A DNA stretch of 64,000 bases from Aeribacillus composti (lineage in GTDB: Bacteria > Bacillota > Bacilli > Bacillales > Aeribacillaceae): positions 62,001 through 126,000 of the forward strand of contig NZ_VISS01000007.1 in NCBI RefSeq assembly GCF_007827555.1, written 5' to 3'. Position numbers and translations under genes: made by a program. Shown here piece after piece: positions 36,840 through 44,228 of the stretch. The first letter of the stretch is position 1, and each line of letters starts with the position of its first letter. Below the pieces are notes generated by a model that was not told the origin of the DNA, did not search any database, and saw only the letters and a list, made by a program, of their open reading frames with translations.

Positions 36840-37319
36840 TTAAAGCTTTGATAAATTACGTTGAATTTGGCTATAATGCTTGCTTGCATGTTCGACAAGC
36901 AGGTGGTCGACAATAAAAGACATCGGTTTTGTTCCGAAACGAGGATTGCGGCTCGGGGCCTCTGATTTTAAATCTTCTTCTGACAGCTTGCTCAACACTT
37001 TTTCCACTTGATCTTTTACGTTTTCAAGCTTGTTTAGCACGTCTGAAACTTCACGTTTTTCTGTATTAGCAACAGCAGCAAGCCTGTTTTCATCCGTAAG
37101 TCCTCTTCCCCATTCTGTACCCGGCGACTCAAGCAGCCGCTCAATTTCGTTTAACCAGTATGGAATCGCTTCTTCAACATGGCAAAGAATTTGCATGATG
37201 GACCATTCTTCTTCTGATGGATTCCAACGAATGGTCTCTTCTGAAAGACTTTTTGTAGTTTCAATCATTTGGTCAATGGATTGTTTTATGCTTTCAATCG
37301 CTTCGTTCATATTAGTCAT
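36840..37319 (-). CDS. DinB-fold protein, probable thiol-dependent maleylpyruvate isomerase
   Basis: The 159-residue four-helix protein has the DinB/YfiT metal triad: His47 (ILCHVEEA) and the HxxxH pair His144/His148 (VEHASKHYSQ). It overlaps the fumarylpyruvate hydrolase gene by four bases and is followed 24 bases later by gentisate dioxygenase, so it sits exactly where the maleylpyruvate isomerase is expected. The mycothiol-dependent isomerase of Corynebacterium uses a DinB-like domain, and Bacillaceae make bacillithiol, which is also used by DinB-fold transferases. A bacillithiol-dependent isomerase is therefore a strong inference, not shown directly. No glutathione-type zeta isomerase gene is present in the cluster. 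Confidence 0.75.
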   Translation of the reverse strand: MTNMNEAIESIKQSIDQMIETTKSLSEETIRWNPSEEEWSIMQILCHVEEAIPYWLNEIERLLESPGTEWGRGLTDENRLAAVANTEKREVSDVLNKLENVKDQVEKVLSKLSEEDLKSEAPSRNPRFGTKPMSFIVDHLLVEHASKHYSQIQRNLSKL

Positions 37320-38266
37320 TCGCTGATCTCCCCCGTCACTTTTTTCACTTTATTTTCTAATGCACCGATGCCGTCTATCTCGATGCGGACAACATCTCCA
37401 TCTTTTAAAAATACTTGAGGGTCTCTTGCTACACCAACACCTCCTGGAGTTCCTGTCAAAATGACATCTCCCGGCTCAAGGGTCATAAGTCCAGATAGAA
37501 ATTCAACCAAGTACTGTACGGAAAAGACAAGATTTTTCGTGTTAGAACGCTGACGTTCTTCACCGTTAACCGTTAAGACTACTTCCAGACCAGAAGGATC
37601 TGACAGCTCATCGGTTGTTACTAACCACGGTCCCATCGGAGCGCTTCCATCCACTGTCTTGCCTTGAAGCCATTGCAGCGTACGGCGTTGAAGATCCCGG
37701 TAAGTCACATCATTCACAATTGTATAGCCTGCAACATAATCCAATGCTTCTGCTTGGGAAACATTGCGCGCCCGTTTTCCAATCACAAAAGCAAACTCAG
37801 CTTCATAATCCAGCTGATCGGAAATTGGATAATGAGGAATGTCATCCTCCGGTCCGATGACAGTATTCGCGAATTTCGCAAAAACTACAGGATATGGAGG
37901 AATCTCTCTTCCCATTTCCAAAATATGCTCCCTGTAGTTATGGCCTACGCAAATCATTTTCCCCGGCGATGGCACTGGTGCTTCCACTTTTACATCTTCT
38001 TTGGAAAACACAAGCTGCTTTCCTTTATATTTTTCATGTTTTAAAGCAAATGCAACTGCTTCTTTTGCATAGTCCAAGCTTTCCTTTCCGCCTTGTAAAA
38101 ATCCGTTCATATCTGCCGGCACATACGCCTCAGCAATTTGTTTGAAGCGCAATTTCCCTTCCGATTCCAGCTTTTTTTCAAATGCGGCATGCAGATCAAT
38201 CACTTTTCCATCCTCAATTGCACCGATGCGTGTGACGCCTTGTTCTGTAAACGTGATCAGTTTCAC
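37316..38266 (-). CDS. Fumarylpyruvate hydrolase (FAH family)
   Basis: The enzyme cleaves fumarylpyruvate to fumarate and pyruvate, the last step of the gentisate pathway. The 316-residue protein has the FAH fold with metal-binding motifs YEAEFAFVIGKRARN (near residue 145), the VGHNYREHILEMG segment and the GDVILTGTPGGVG loop near 280. The start at GTG 38266 follows AAAGGGG. An upstream ATG adds six residues with a poorer site. It is the first gene of the operon; its stop overlaps the isomerase start. The same family hydrolyses related acylpyruvates and 2-oxo-hept-3-ene-dioates, so substrate is assigned from context. Confidence 0.9.
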   Translation of the reverse strand: MKLITFTEQGVTRIGAIEDGKVIDLHAAFEKKLESEGKLRFKQIAEAYVPADMNGFLQGGKESLDYAKEAVAFALKHEKYKGKQLVFSKEDVKVEAPVPSPGKMICVGHNYREHILEMGREIPPYPVVFAKFANTVIGPEDDIPHYPISDQLDYEAEFAFVIGKRARNVSQAEALDYVAGYTIVNDVTYRDLQRRTLQWLQGKTVDGSAPMGPWLVTTDELSDPSGLEVVLTVNGEERQRSNTKNLVFSVQYLVEFLSGLMTLEPGDVILTGTPGGVGVARDPQVFLKDGDVVRIEIDGIGALENKVKKVTGEISE

Positions 38267-38289
38267 TATTGAAACCCCTTTCATTGATT

Positions 38290-38305
38290 ATGGTCTTGTT
38301 ACCAT
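38290..38305. promoter_or_regulatory. Candidate operator between the gentisate operon and iclR
   Basis: ATGGTCTTGTTACCAT has five-base arms (ATGGT/ACCAT) around six bases. It lies 24 bases upstream of the hydrolase start in the divergent region with the IclR gene, where such a regulator would be expected to bind. No experimental support. Confidence 0.35.
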
Positions 38306-38404
38306 CTTAATATTGAAAAAAATCTAAAAATACATTATTTTTCTTATATACAGAACAAAAATGGATTTCCTCATCAATCAAAAAATTTTTTACAGGTGAT
38401 ATGG

Positions 38405-39205
38405 ATGGCTTCTCAAAATAAAAAAAGAATTTCTTCCGTTGAAAACGCTTTAAAAATTTTGAAAAGCTTTTCAATGGACGAACCGGAACTGGGTGTGTCA
38501 GAAATAGCCGAAAAGCTAAATATCGGAAAAAGCACTGCCCACAGACTTTTAACAAGCTTAGCCAGCGAAGGATTTGTATACAAAGATATAAACACAAACC
38601 ATTACAGTTTAGGTGCTTCGATCTTGACATTAACAAGCATCGTTAGCTCCCAATTGAAAATTTTAAATGAGGCGACGCCGGTTCTAAATGTTTTAACAGA
38701 GGAGACAGGCGAAAATTCGCACATTTCCATATTAGAAGGCACCGAAATTATTTATTTGCAAAAAATTGAATGCACGTATCCTTCAAAAAAAGAATATACC
38801 CATATCGGCAGAAGGAATCCTGTCTACTGCACAAGTCCCGGTCAAGCCATTTTAGCCTTTGAAGACGAAGAAGTAATCGAGAAAATTTGCTCGCAGCCCT
38901 TCAAAAAATACGGTCCGAACACGATCACTTCACCCGAGCAATTAAAAGAAAAGCTTTTGAAAATAAAAAAAGAAGGCTACGCCGTTTGCAATCAAGAGTT
39001 CCAAAAAGGGATCATCGGAATCGGTGCGCCCATTTTTAATGAACATAACAAAGTGGTTGCAGCAGTGAACATTACCGGCTCTACGAAGCGAATCAATTCC
39101 ATTAACATCAAGCAGCTTATAAAAAAAGTGGTGAATGCGGGAGAAAGAATTTCTGAATTAATAAAACAGAGAAAAACGAAGCAATTGTTCGGAAATGACG
39201 ACTAG
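38405..39205 (+). CDS. IclR-family transcriptional regulator 1
   Basis: The 266-residue protein has an N-terminal winged helix-turn-helix (about 14-75; LGVSEIAEKLNIGKSTAHRLL) and a C-terminal effector domain (about 90-255; GRRNPVYCTSPGQAILA and GYAVCNQEFQKGIIGIGAPI). IclR proteins bind aromatic or carboxylic acids; the neighbours suggest gentisate or its precursor as signal. It is divergent from the gentisate operon. ATG 38405 is chosen, with AGGTG six bases upstream. The gene for a second IclR protein follows after 14 bases. Confidence 0.92.
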   Translation: MASQNKKRISSVENALKILKSFSMDEPELGVSEIAEKLNIGKSTAHRLLTSLASEGFVYKDINTNHYSLGASILTLTSIVSSQLKILNEATPVLNVLTEETGENSHISILEGTEIIYLQKIECTYPSKKEYTHIGRRNPVYCTSPGQAILAFEDEEVIEKICSQPFKKYGPNTITSPEQLKEKLLKIKKEGYAVCNQEFQKGIIGIGAPIFNEHNKVVAAVNITGSTKRINSINIKQLIKKVVNAGERISELIKQRKTKQLFGNDD

Positions 39206-39219
39206 ACTGGAGGACTAAC

Positions 39220-39990
39220 ATGAGCGAAAAATATTTGCTGTCATCTGTGAAGAACGCAATGAAAATTCTGCGTCTTTTTACACATAAACAAAAAGAGCTA
39301 GGGATTACCGAAATATCAAAAAAATTAAATATTTCCAAAAGCAGCGCCCATCGCCTTGTTTCATTGCTTGTAAAGGAAGGATTTTTATCAAAAAATCCCC
39401 GGACAAACAAGTATCGATTAGGCCTTTCGATTCTAACATTAGGAGGCGTGATTTTCAGCAATCATGAGTTGTACAAAGAAGCGCTGCCCATTGTAAAAAA
39501 GCTTGTTCACACATTAAATGAATCCGCACATATTTGTCTTTTGGAAGAGGATCAAGTAGTGTATTTGTTCCGAATTGAAAGCAGCCAGCCCGATCGGCTG
39601 TTAACATATATAGGGCGGAAAAATCCGATTCATTGCACAAGTGAAGGGTTATGCATTCTGGCTTATCAAAACAAACGAACAATTGAAAAAGTTTTGTCGA
39701 AAAAATTATATGCATACACTCCCTATACGATCACCGATCCAGACATTTTAAAAAATGAGTTAAAAAAAATTAAAAAACAAGGATTTGCCATATCAAAAGA
39801 CCAATTTTATGTCGGGTATGTCGGGATCGCAGCACCAATTCGCGATTATTCCGGCAAAGTGGTGTCTTCACTATCCATGATTGGCTCAACTGCCAGAATG
39901 ACAGATGATCGGTTTCCAGTCTTTATTGAACATATTACGCAAGCAGCTAAAAGCATATCAGAGCATCTAGGTTATATCGACGGAAAATGA
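39220..39990 (+). CDS. IclR-family transcriptional regulator 2
   Basis: This 256-residue paralogue shares layout with the preceding IclR protein: helix-turn-helix LGITEISKKLNISKSSAHRLV (near 22-42) and effector domain with GRKNPIHCTSEGLCILAY and GYVGIAAPIRDYSG. The ATG at 39220 is preceded by GGAGG. Two such genes in tandem suggest a duplication with divided effectors or targets, for example one controlling the ring-cleavage operon and the other the activation genes downstream (inference). It precedes the CoA ligase by about 120 bases. Confidence 0.92.
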   Translation: MSEKYLLSSVKNAMKILRLFTHKQKELGITEISKKLNISKSSAHRLVSLLVKEGFLSKNPRTNKYRLGLSILTLGGVIFSNHELYKEALPIVKKLVHTLNESAHICLLEEDQVVYLFRIESSQPDRLLTYIGRKNPIHCTSEGLCILAYQNKRTIEKVLSKKLYAYTPYTITDPDILKNELKKIKKQGFAISKDQFYVGYVGIAAPIRDYSGKVVSSLSMIGSTARMTDDRFPVFIEHITQAAKSISEHLGYIDGK

Positions 39991-40108
39991 GTACATTTTT
40001 TAAAATTTTGAATTTTTTGTTTTGTATAAAAGAACTAGAATATTCCTTTTTCTTTCTTTTCTCACTATGATAAGAAACTAGCTACAAGTCTAAAAGGGAG
40101 GAATATTC

Positions 40109-41377
40109 ATGGTTCATACAGTACAAACACAAGAAAACGAACTTAGGTCGCTGCAATTGCAAAAACTGAATCGATTGTTACATTTTGTTTTGAATCATAA
40201 TGAATTTTATAAAGAAAAACTTGCCGGTTTAAAGCTTCCGCTGCAATCTTTGGAAGAAATGAAAAAGCTTCCTTTCACAATGAAAAAGGAATTGGTCGAT
40301 GATCAAAACAATCATCCTCCATACGGCAAAAACCATTCATACCCTTTAGAGGAATATGTAAGATACCATCAAACTTCCGGCACTTCAGGGAAACCGCTGA
40401 AAATTTTAGACACAAAAAAAAGCTTTGAATGGTGGGAAACATGCTGGCTGGAAGTTTATCGCTCCAGCGGAGTTACGAAAAAAGACAGAGTATTTTTCGC
40501 CTTTTCGTTCGGTCCTTTTATTGGATTTTGGGCTGCATTTGAAGGAGCAAAACGATTAGGTGCCCTTTCGATTTCATCCGGCAGCCAAACTTCGATTGAG
40601 CGATTGAGAAGCATGATAGAAAACAGAGCAACAGTACTAGTCTGTACTCCAAGCTACGCTTTACATCTGGCGGAAGTAGCAGAAGAAAACGGCATTGATA
40701 TTAAAAATGGCCCTGTCCAAAAAATCATTACGGCTGGTGAACCTGGAGGCTCTGTCCCTTCTACACGAAAGCAAATTGAAAGTTTGTGGGGAGCCGTTTT
40801 ATATGACCACGTAGGCATGACAGAAATGGGAGCATACGGTTATTCTTGTTCAGAACAAAAAGGGATTCATGTCAATGAATCGGAGTTTATTGTAGAAGTG
40901 ATCAATCCTAACACGTTGGAGCCGGTGGAAGTTGGTGAAAAAGGAGAATTAGTATTAACCAATTTAGGAAGAGAAAGCTATCCGGTTATTCGCTATCGGA
41001 CAGGCGATATCGTAATCCGGTCTGATCAGCAATGTGAATGCGGCAATTCCTATCAATTTTTCCCTGGAGGAATTCTCGGACGCGCAGACGATATGGTCAT
41101 AATACGGGGCATTAACATTTACCCGTCTTCCATTGAATCCATTATTCGCGAATTCAAAGAAGTGAAAGAATTTCGCATCGTGTACTACACAGAAAATGAG
41201 ATGGATCAAATCAAAGTGGAAATTGAATGCGATTCTGAACAAATCGTGCCTATCCTCGCAACAAAATTGAGAGAACGAGTCGGTTTAAGAATCCAAGTTG
41301 AAAAAGTTCCAGACAACGAGCTGCCTCGCTTTACAATGAAAGCAAGAAGGGTTGTGGACAATCGAAAAAAAAGATAA
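40109..41377 (+). CDS. PaaK-type aromatic-acid CoA ligase (adenylating)
   Basis: The 422-residue enzyme belongs to the phenylacetate-CoA ligase branch of the adenylate-forming superfamily. The P-loop YHQTSGTSGKPLKI (about 90-103) and the A5-type AGEPGGSVPSTRKQ and YDHVGMTEMGAYGY blocks are clear. The C-terminal part has YRTGDIV, the zinc-like CECGN and GRADDMVIIRGINIYPSSIE. It should convert an aromatic acid to its CoA thioester with ATP. In this setting the acid is most likely a hydroxybenzoate or salicylate that is then hydroxylated to the gentisyl level, but the sequence does not fix the substrate. Starts at ATG 40109 after AAAGGGAGG. Confidence 0.88.
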   Translation: MVHTVQTQENELRSLQLQKLNRLLHFVLNHNEFYKEKLAGLKLPLQSLEEMKKLPFTMKKELVDDQNNHPPYGKNHSYPLEEYVRYHQTSGTSGKPLKILDTKKSFEWWETCWLEVYRSSGVTKKDRVFFAFSFGPFIGFWAAFEGAKRLGALSISSGSQTSIERLRSMIENRATVLVCTPSYALHLAEVAEENGIDIKNGPVQKIITAGEPGGSVPSTRKQIESLWGAVLYDHVGMTEMGAYGYSCSEQKGIHVNESEFIVEVINPNTLEPVEVGEKGELVLTNLGRESYPVIRYRTGDIVIRSDQQCECGNSYQFFPGGILGRADDMVIIRGINIYPSSIESIIREFKEVKEFRIVYYTENEMDQIKVEIECDSEQIVPILATKLRERVGLRIQVEKVPDNELPRFTMKARRVVDNRKKR

Positions 41378-41458
41378 ACACATATATTTTTGAAAACGTT
41401 TTCTATATAACTAAAAAAGGATAAGGAAAGCTCAGATTTTCTTATCTCAAAAAAATAA

Positions 41459-41500
41459 AGCAGCCTTGCTTCATTTGTAAGAAGACAAGGCTGCTATTTT
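41459..41500. terminator. Bidirectional terminator between convergent genes
   Basis: AGCAGCCTTG and CAAGGCTGCT form a 10-bp stem around a 17-base loop; T-rich sequence lies on each side. It separates the ligase gene from the small-protein gene on the other strand. Confidence 0.8.
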
Positions 41501-41508
41501 GCATAATT

Positions 41509-41658
41509 TTATTCTTCAAACTTAAAAACGGCTTTTTTCTGACAAAACTTGCATTTCTTTTTCGTGTAATGACTTAATATTATGACATGCGGTGCATCTA
41601 ACAGCTTCAGCGATTCCTTTACATGCTTTTCGCACGAAAATATGGCTGCCGCACACAT
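41509..41658 (-). CDS. Small CxxH/CxxC protein (YyzF/BA_5709-like)
   Basis: This 49-residue protein starts at ATG 41658, with GGGG seven bases upstream, and ends at TAA 41509. It reads IFSCEKHVKESLKLL near the N-terminus and CKFCQKKAVFKFEE at the C-terminus. This CxxH...CxxC layout matches a small zinc-ribbon-like family in Bacillaceae (B. subtilis YyzF), whose function is unknown. The gene lies ten bases after the unrecognised 190-residue protein gene and is probably the last gene of the monooxygenase operon. Why this family occurs in an aromatic cluster is unclear. Confidence 0.7.
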   Translation of the reverse strand: MCAAAIFSCEKHVKESLKLLDAPHVIILSHYTKKKCKFCQKKAVFKFEE

Positions 41659-41667
41659 ATGGAACCC

Positions 41668-42240
41668 CTACATGATATAAAATGTTTGGTTGTTTGAACC
41701 TAATGGAATATGTCCCATTTCTAAAATATCAACTAAATAGGCAAATGGATTTTCTCCCCATTCGTTTATATTTGCAACCAATTCCCATGCGCATGCCAAC
41801 AAGCTGATGTACATGGCATGGCCAACTAAAAACCGAATGAATGATTCATCTGAAAATGTTTTGAAGGCACCTTTATAGACTTCATGAAATACAGCTTCCG
41901 GCAAATGATAGACGATTTCGTTCAAAATTTCCTCTTGTCCGGATTGATCAATTTTCTCTTTCAGCCTGTCAGGCAGCACCTTCAATGCTTCCCATAAAGA
42001 GCTGTTAGTTAACCGAATGGTATCGTATATATTTCCAATTTCATCTTTTGAAATCCACTTAATTTCGTAATTTGCTATATTCAGTGATTGCAAAAATTTT
42101 TCTGCTTTATTCTGGACGTCATCATGAATTGTTCCGACATGCTGGTACCAGTTAATGTTTAGCAGACGATCCGCCATTTGATTGACTCGTTCATGCTTGA
42201 AATCATATGAAGCATGGTTCTCAATGAGCGTAATTGACAT
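41668..42240 (-). CDS. Unrecognised 190-residue protein of the aromatic cluster
   Basis: I do not recognise this protein. It appears mostly alpha-helical, acidic overall, without signal peptide. A moderately hydrophobic helix is present near residues 143-163 (FLVGHAMYISLLACAWELVA). Conserved-looking His, Asp and Glu residues are spread throughout (HASYDF, HVGTIHDD, HEVYKGAF, GHAMY), so a metal or cofactor site is conceivable. The ATG at 42240 follows AAGGGGTGG. The gene lies 33 bases downstream of the FAD monooxygenase gene, in one operon. It might be a partner of the hydroxylase or the missing thioesterase, but it shows no hot-dog or alpha/beta-hydrolase motif. Confidence 0.75.
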   Translation of the reverse strand: MSITLIENHASYDFKHERVNQMADRLLNINWYQHVGTIHDDVQNKAEKFLQSLNIANYEIKWISKDEIGNIYDTIRLTNSSLWEALKVLPDRLKEKIDQSGQEEILNEIVYHLPEAVFHEVYKGAFKTFSDESFIRFLVGHAMYISLLACAWELVANINEWGENPFAYLVDILEMGHIPLGSNNQTFYIM

Positions 42241-42273
42241 GTTTTCCACCCCTTTATATAAAATCAAAAGCGA

Positions 42274-43497
42274 TTAATATTTTGTTGTTAATTCAGGCGG
42301 ACCAAATTTTGGGCCATAAGGACCTTCATCAAGCCATCTTCCTAATTTCGGCACAATGGCTGTTAAAGATGCTGCAATTTCCCTTTTTAAATTCATTTCT
42401 GGAGAATTTCCTTGCAGGTGATGCAATGCAGTCGAAGAGCTGTTGCGATTCCACAAGCCTGCAATTCTCCGTTCATTTGCCGCTTTTTCAATCGCTTCGC
42501 GTCTTTTCTCTTCGCTTGAAGCATCAAGAGCCTTTTCAATTCCTTTAACAGCAATTAAAGCATCAGGAACCCCTGAATTCAGCCCTCTAGCACCAAATGG
42601 TGCAAATAAGTGGGCAGCTTCTCCTGCCAACAGAACTCTTCGTTTTTCGTCTGTATATGAATTGGCGACAACTTGATGAAATCTGTATGATGATACCCAC
42701 GTAATCCGTTCTGCATATTTAGGATCCATAACTTTCGGAAGCCATTTTTTTACTCCTTCCACTTCTGAATATTCATCTGGATTATCGTCTTCCAGCAGTT
42801 GAAGGTCGATTCTCCACCCGCCTTTGAACGGTACAAACATCACATTCCGCCCGCCCATTGCCGGATGCTGATAGTGGAAAACCCTTTCAAGCGGCAGCGG
42901 ATCATTTTCATCTTCTTCAACATCAACGACAAGAAATGTATCTTTTGTTCTTGGCCCTTCAAATTTTAATCCTGCTGTTTCACGGACGACAGAACGAGCA
43001 CCGTCACAACCAATCACATATTCCGCTTCCCAAACATCCCCTTTTTCTGTCACCACTTTAATGCCGTCTTCTTCTGAAATCACTTCTTTCACAGGGGCAT
43101 CCCATACAAATTCAACGCCGGCTTTTTCACAATAATCATATATAATCGATTCAATATGATTTTGATGTAATGACGTAAATGGCGGAAGCGTTGTCGGATC
43201 ACTAGTATCCGTCACACCGTAATTTCTTACGTACACTTCTTTCCCTTTATAAATCGTGCGTTTTATCGGCCAGACAACACCATTTCTCGCAATTTCAAAA
43301 CCAAGTCCTTCATCAATGCTTTCAAGCAGCTTCAACGTTGCGTTATGAATATAAATTGCTCGGCTTCCAGGTCTTGGCCGCCCTTTCGGCTCTGCTTCAA
43401 TCACGACAGAAGAAATTCCTCTTTTTTTGAGTGCCAATCCTGCTACAAGGCCAACTGGACCGGCGCCTACAACGACAACTGTACGCTTGTTGCTCAT
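42274..43497 (-). CDS. FAD-dependent aromatic hydroxylase
   Basis: The 407-residue class A flavoprotein monooxygenase has the FAD-binding GAGPVGLVAGLALKKRG near residues 10-26, the DG motif YVIGCDGARSVVRE near 165, and the second FAD motif as GEAAHLFAPFGARGLNSGV near 293, with Glu for the usual Asp. It should use NAD(P)H and O2 to add a hydroxyl group to an aromatic acid or its CoA thioester. Together with the CoA ligase it may form the step that makes gentisyl-CoA or gentisate, as in the CoA-dependent route for salicylate or 4-hydroxybenzoate. Direct 3-hydroxybenzoate 6-hydroxylation is the alternative. Starts at ATG 43497 after AAAGGAG. Confidence 0.88.
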   Translation of the reverse strand: MSNKRTVVVVGAGPVGLVAGLALKKRGISSVVIEAEPKGRPRPGSRAIYIHNATLKLLESIDEGLGFEIARNGVVWPIKRTIYKGKEVYVRNYGVTDTSDPTTLPPFTSLHQNHIESIIYDYCEKAGVEFVWDAPVKEVISEEDGIKVVTEKGDVWEAEYVIGCDGARSVVRETAGLKFEGPRTKDTFLVVDVEEDENDPLPLERVFHYQHPAMGGRNVMFVPFKGGWRIDLQLLEDDNPDEYSEVEGVKKWLPKVMDPKYAERITWVSSYRFHQVVANSYTDEKRRVLLAGEAAHLFAPFGARGLNSGVPDALIAVKGIEKALDASSEEKRREAIEKAANERRIAGLWNRNSSSTALHHLQGNSPEMNLKREIAASLTAIVPKLGRWLDEGPYGPKFGPPELTTKY

Positions 43498-43541
43498 GAC
43501 ATATCTCTCCTTTACATAAATGAAATGGATGGATTGATTGA

Positions 43542-43569
43542 TGGAAACGCTTACTATGATTCTATTATA
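43542..43569 (-). promoter_or_regulatory. Promoter -10 with overlapping cre-like site for the hydroxylase operon
   Basis: TATAAT lies at 43564-43569 on the minus strand. The sequence TGGAAACGCTTACT (43542-43555) resembles the CcpA target TGWAANCGNTWNCA and would lie at the transcription start, a position typical of catabolite repression. Confidence 0.5.
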
Positions 43570-43993
43570 ATGGCATTTTTTCTTTATTCGTCACTCATTC
43601 GTTCCTCTATGCGGGACAAATAAAATACCTTTGCTATTTTTTTAAATTGAATGCCCCTCGCGTCTGCAAGGTGCCAGATTTTCTTTGCGGGAGCTCGATA
43701 AGGTATATGTTGAGTTTGGGATTGCGGCATCAGCTCATACATGCTGAAAGGGGCTGTCCGATGAATTTCTAAAATGAAGGATTTGGGAGAAATACTACCG
43801 TGAAGGACAAAATAATCGAATAAAATTTGCAAATGTCCTTCATATAGGTAATGAAGTTCAACAAGAAGCAATTGTATGTGCTGAATGTCCGTCATAAAAC
43901 GTTTGGAGAACGTAATTAAGAAAAGTCCTTCATAAGACTTCTGAAGGATATAAACAGATAGAAAAAATGGTTTGTCCGATAAGTCCCTAAAAT

Positions 43994-44043
43994 GAAGGGG
44001 CTCCAAAAAGTCAGTTAACCCTGACTTTTTGGACAGCCCCTTC
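43994..44043. repeat. Long hairpin inside the repeat block
   Basis: GAAGGGGCTCCAAAAAGTCAG and its near-complement ending in TTTTTGGACAGCCCCTTC pair over about 20 bases around TTAACC. The arms share GGGGCTGTCC with the MITE ends. Confidence 0.7.
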
Positions 44044-44064
44044 AAACAAAAATCGAAATATATT

Positions 44065-44179
44065 AAGGGGGCTGTCGTTTTTTTCGGCTTATGACGCCCC
44101 CTTAAATGTTTTAGAAACGTTATATATGTGCTTATGATTTTTTGTTTTCAATGGAGAATTGACTTCCTGAACAGCCCTA
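44065..44179 (+). repeat. MITE-like dispersed repeat, copy C
   Basis: It carries the shared blocks GGGGGCTGTCG, AATGTTTTAGAAACGTT and ATGATTTTTTGTTTTCAATG and ends GAACAGCCCTAC. The TAATAAG part of the hairpin arm is deleted relative to copy A. Confidence 0.75.
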
Positions 44180-44228
44180 CTTGAATTATTTTTGGAACTT
44201 ATCGGACACCCATGTAAGAAACAATCGA

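Larger units (their letters stand above)
43750..44212. repeat. Nested repeat block, possible MITE remnants
   Basis: The left end GGGGCTGTCCGAT and the right end ATCGGACACCC are near-inverted copies. A 26-base direct repeat starts with TGTCCGAT at 43755 and 43973 (about four mismatches). A near-perfect hairpin with GGGGCTGTCC-type arms occupies 43994-44043, and MITE copy C follows at 44065-44179. The 153-residue reading frame across this block looks accidental. Confidence 0.6.

Noticed and set aside
41391-41404. Cre-like TGAAAACGTTTTCT
   Set aside because: It lies between two convergent genes with no promoter, so a catabolite-repression role is unlikely.
41509-41670. A second minus-strand frame with CGSH and CTAC motifs overlapping the small CxxH/CxxC gene
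   Set aside because: It has no good start and no family resemblance; the frame reading CEKHVKE...CKFCQKK matches a known small family and has a ribosome site.
43584-44045. 153-residue minus-strand reading frame
   Set aside because: It runs across hairpins and repeat copies, has no ribosome site and its protein looks random.
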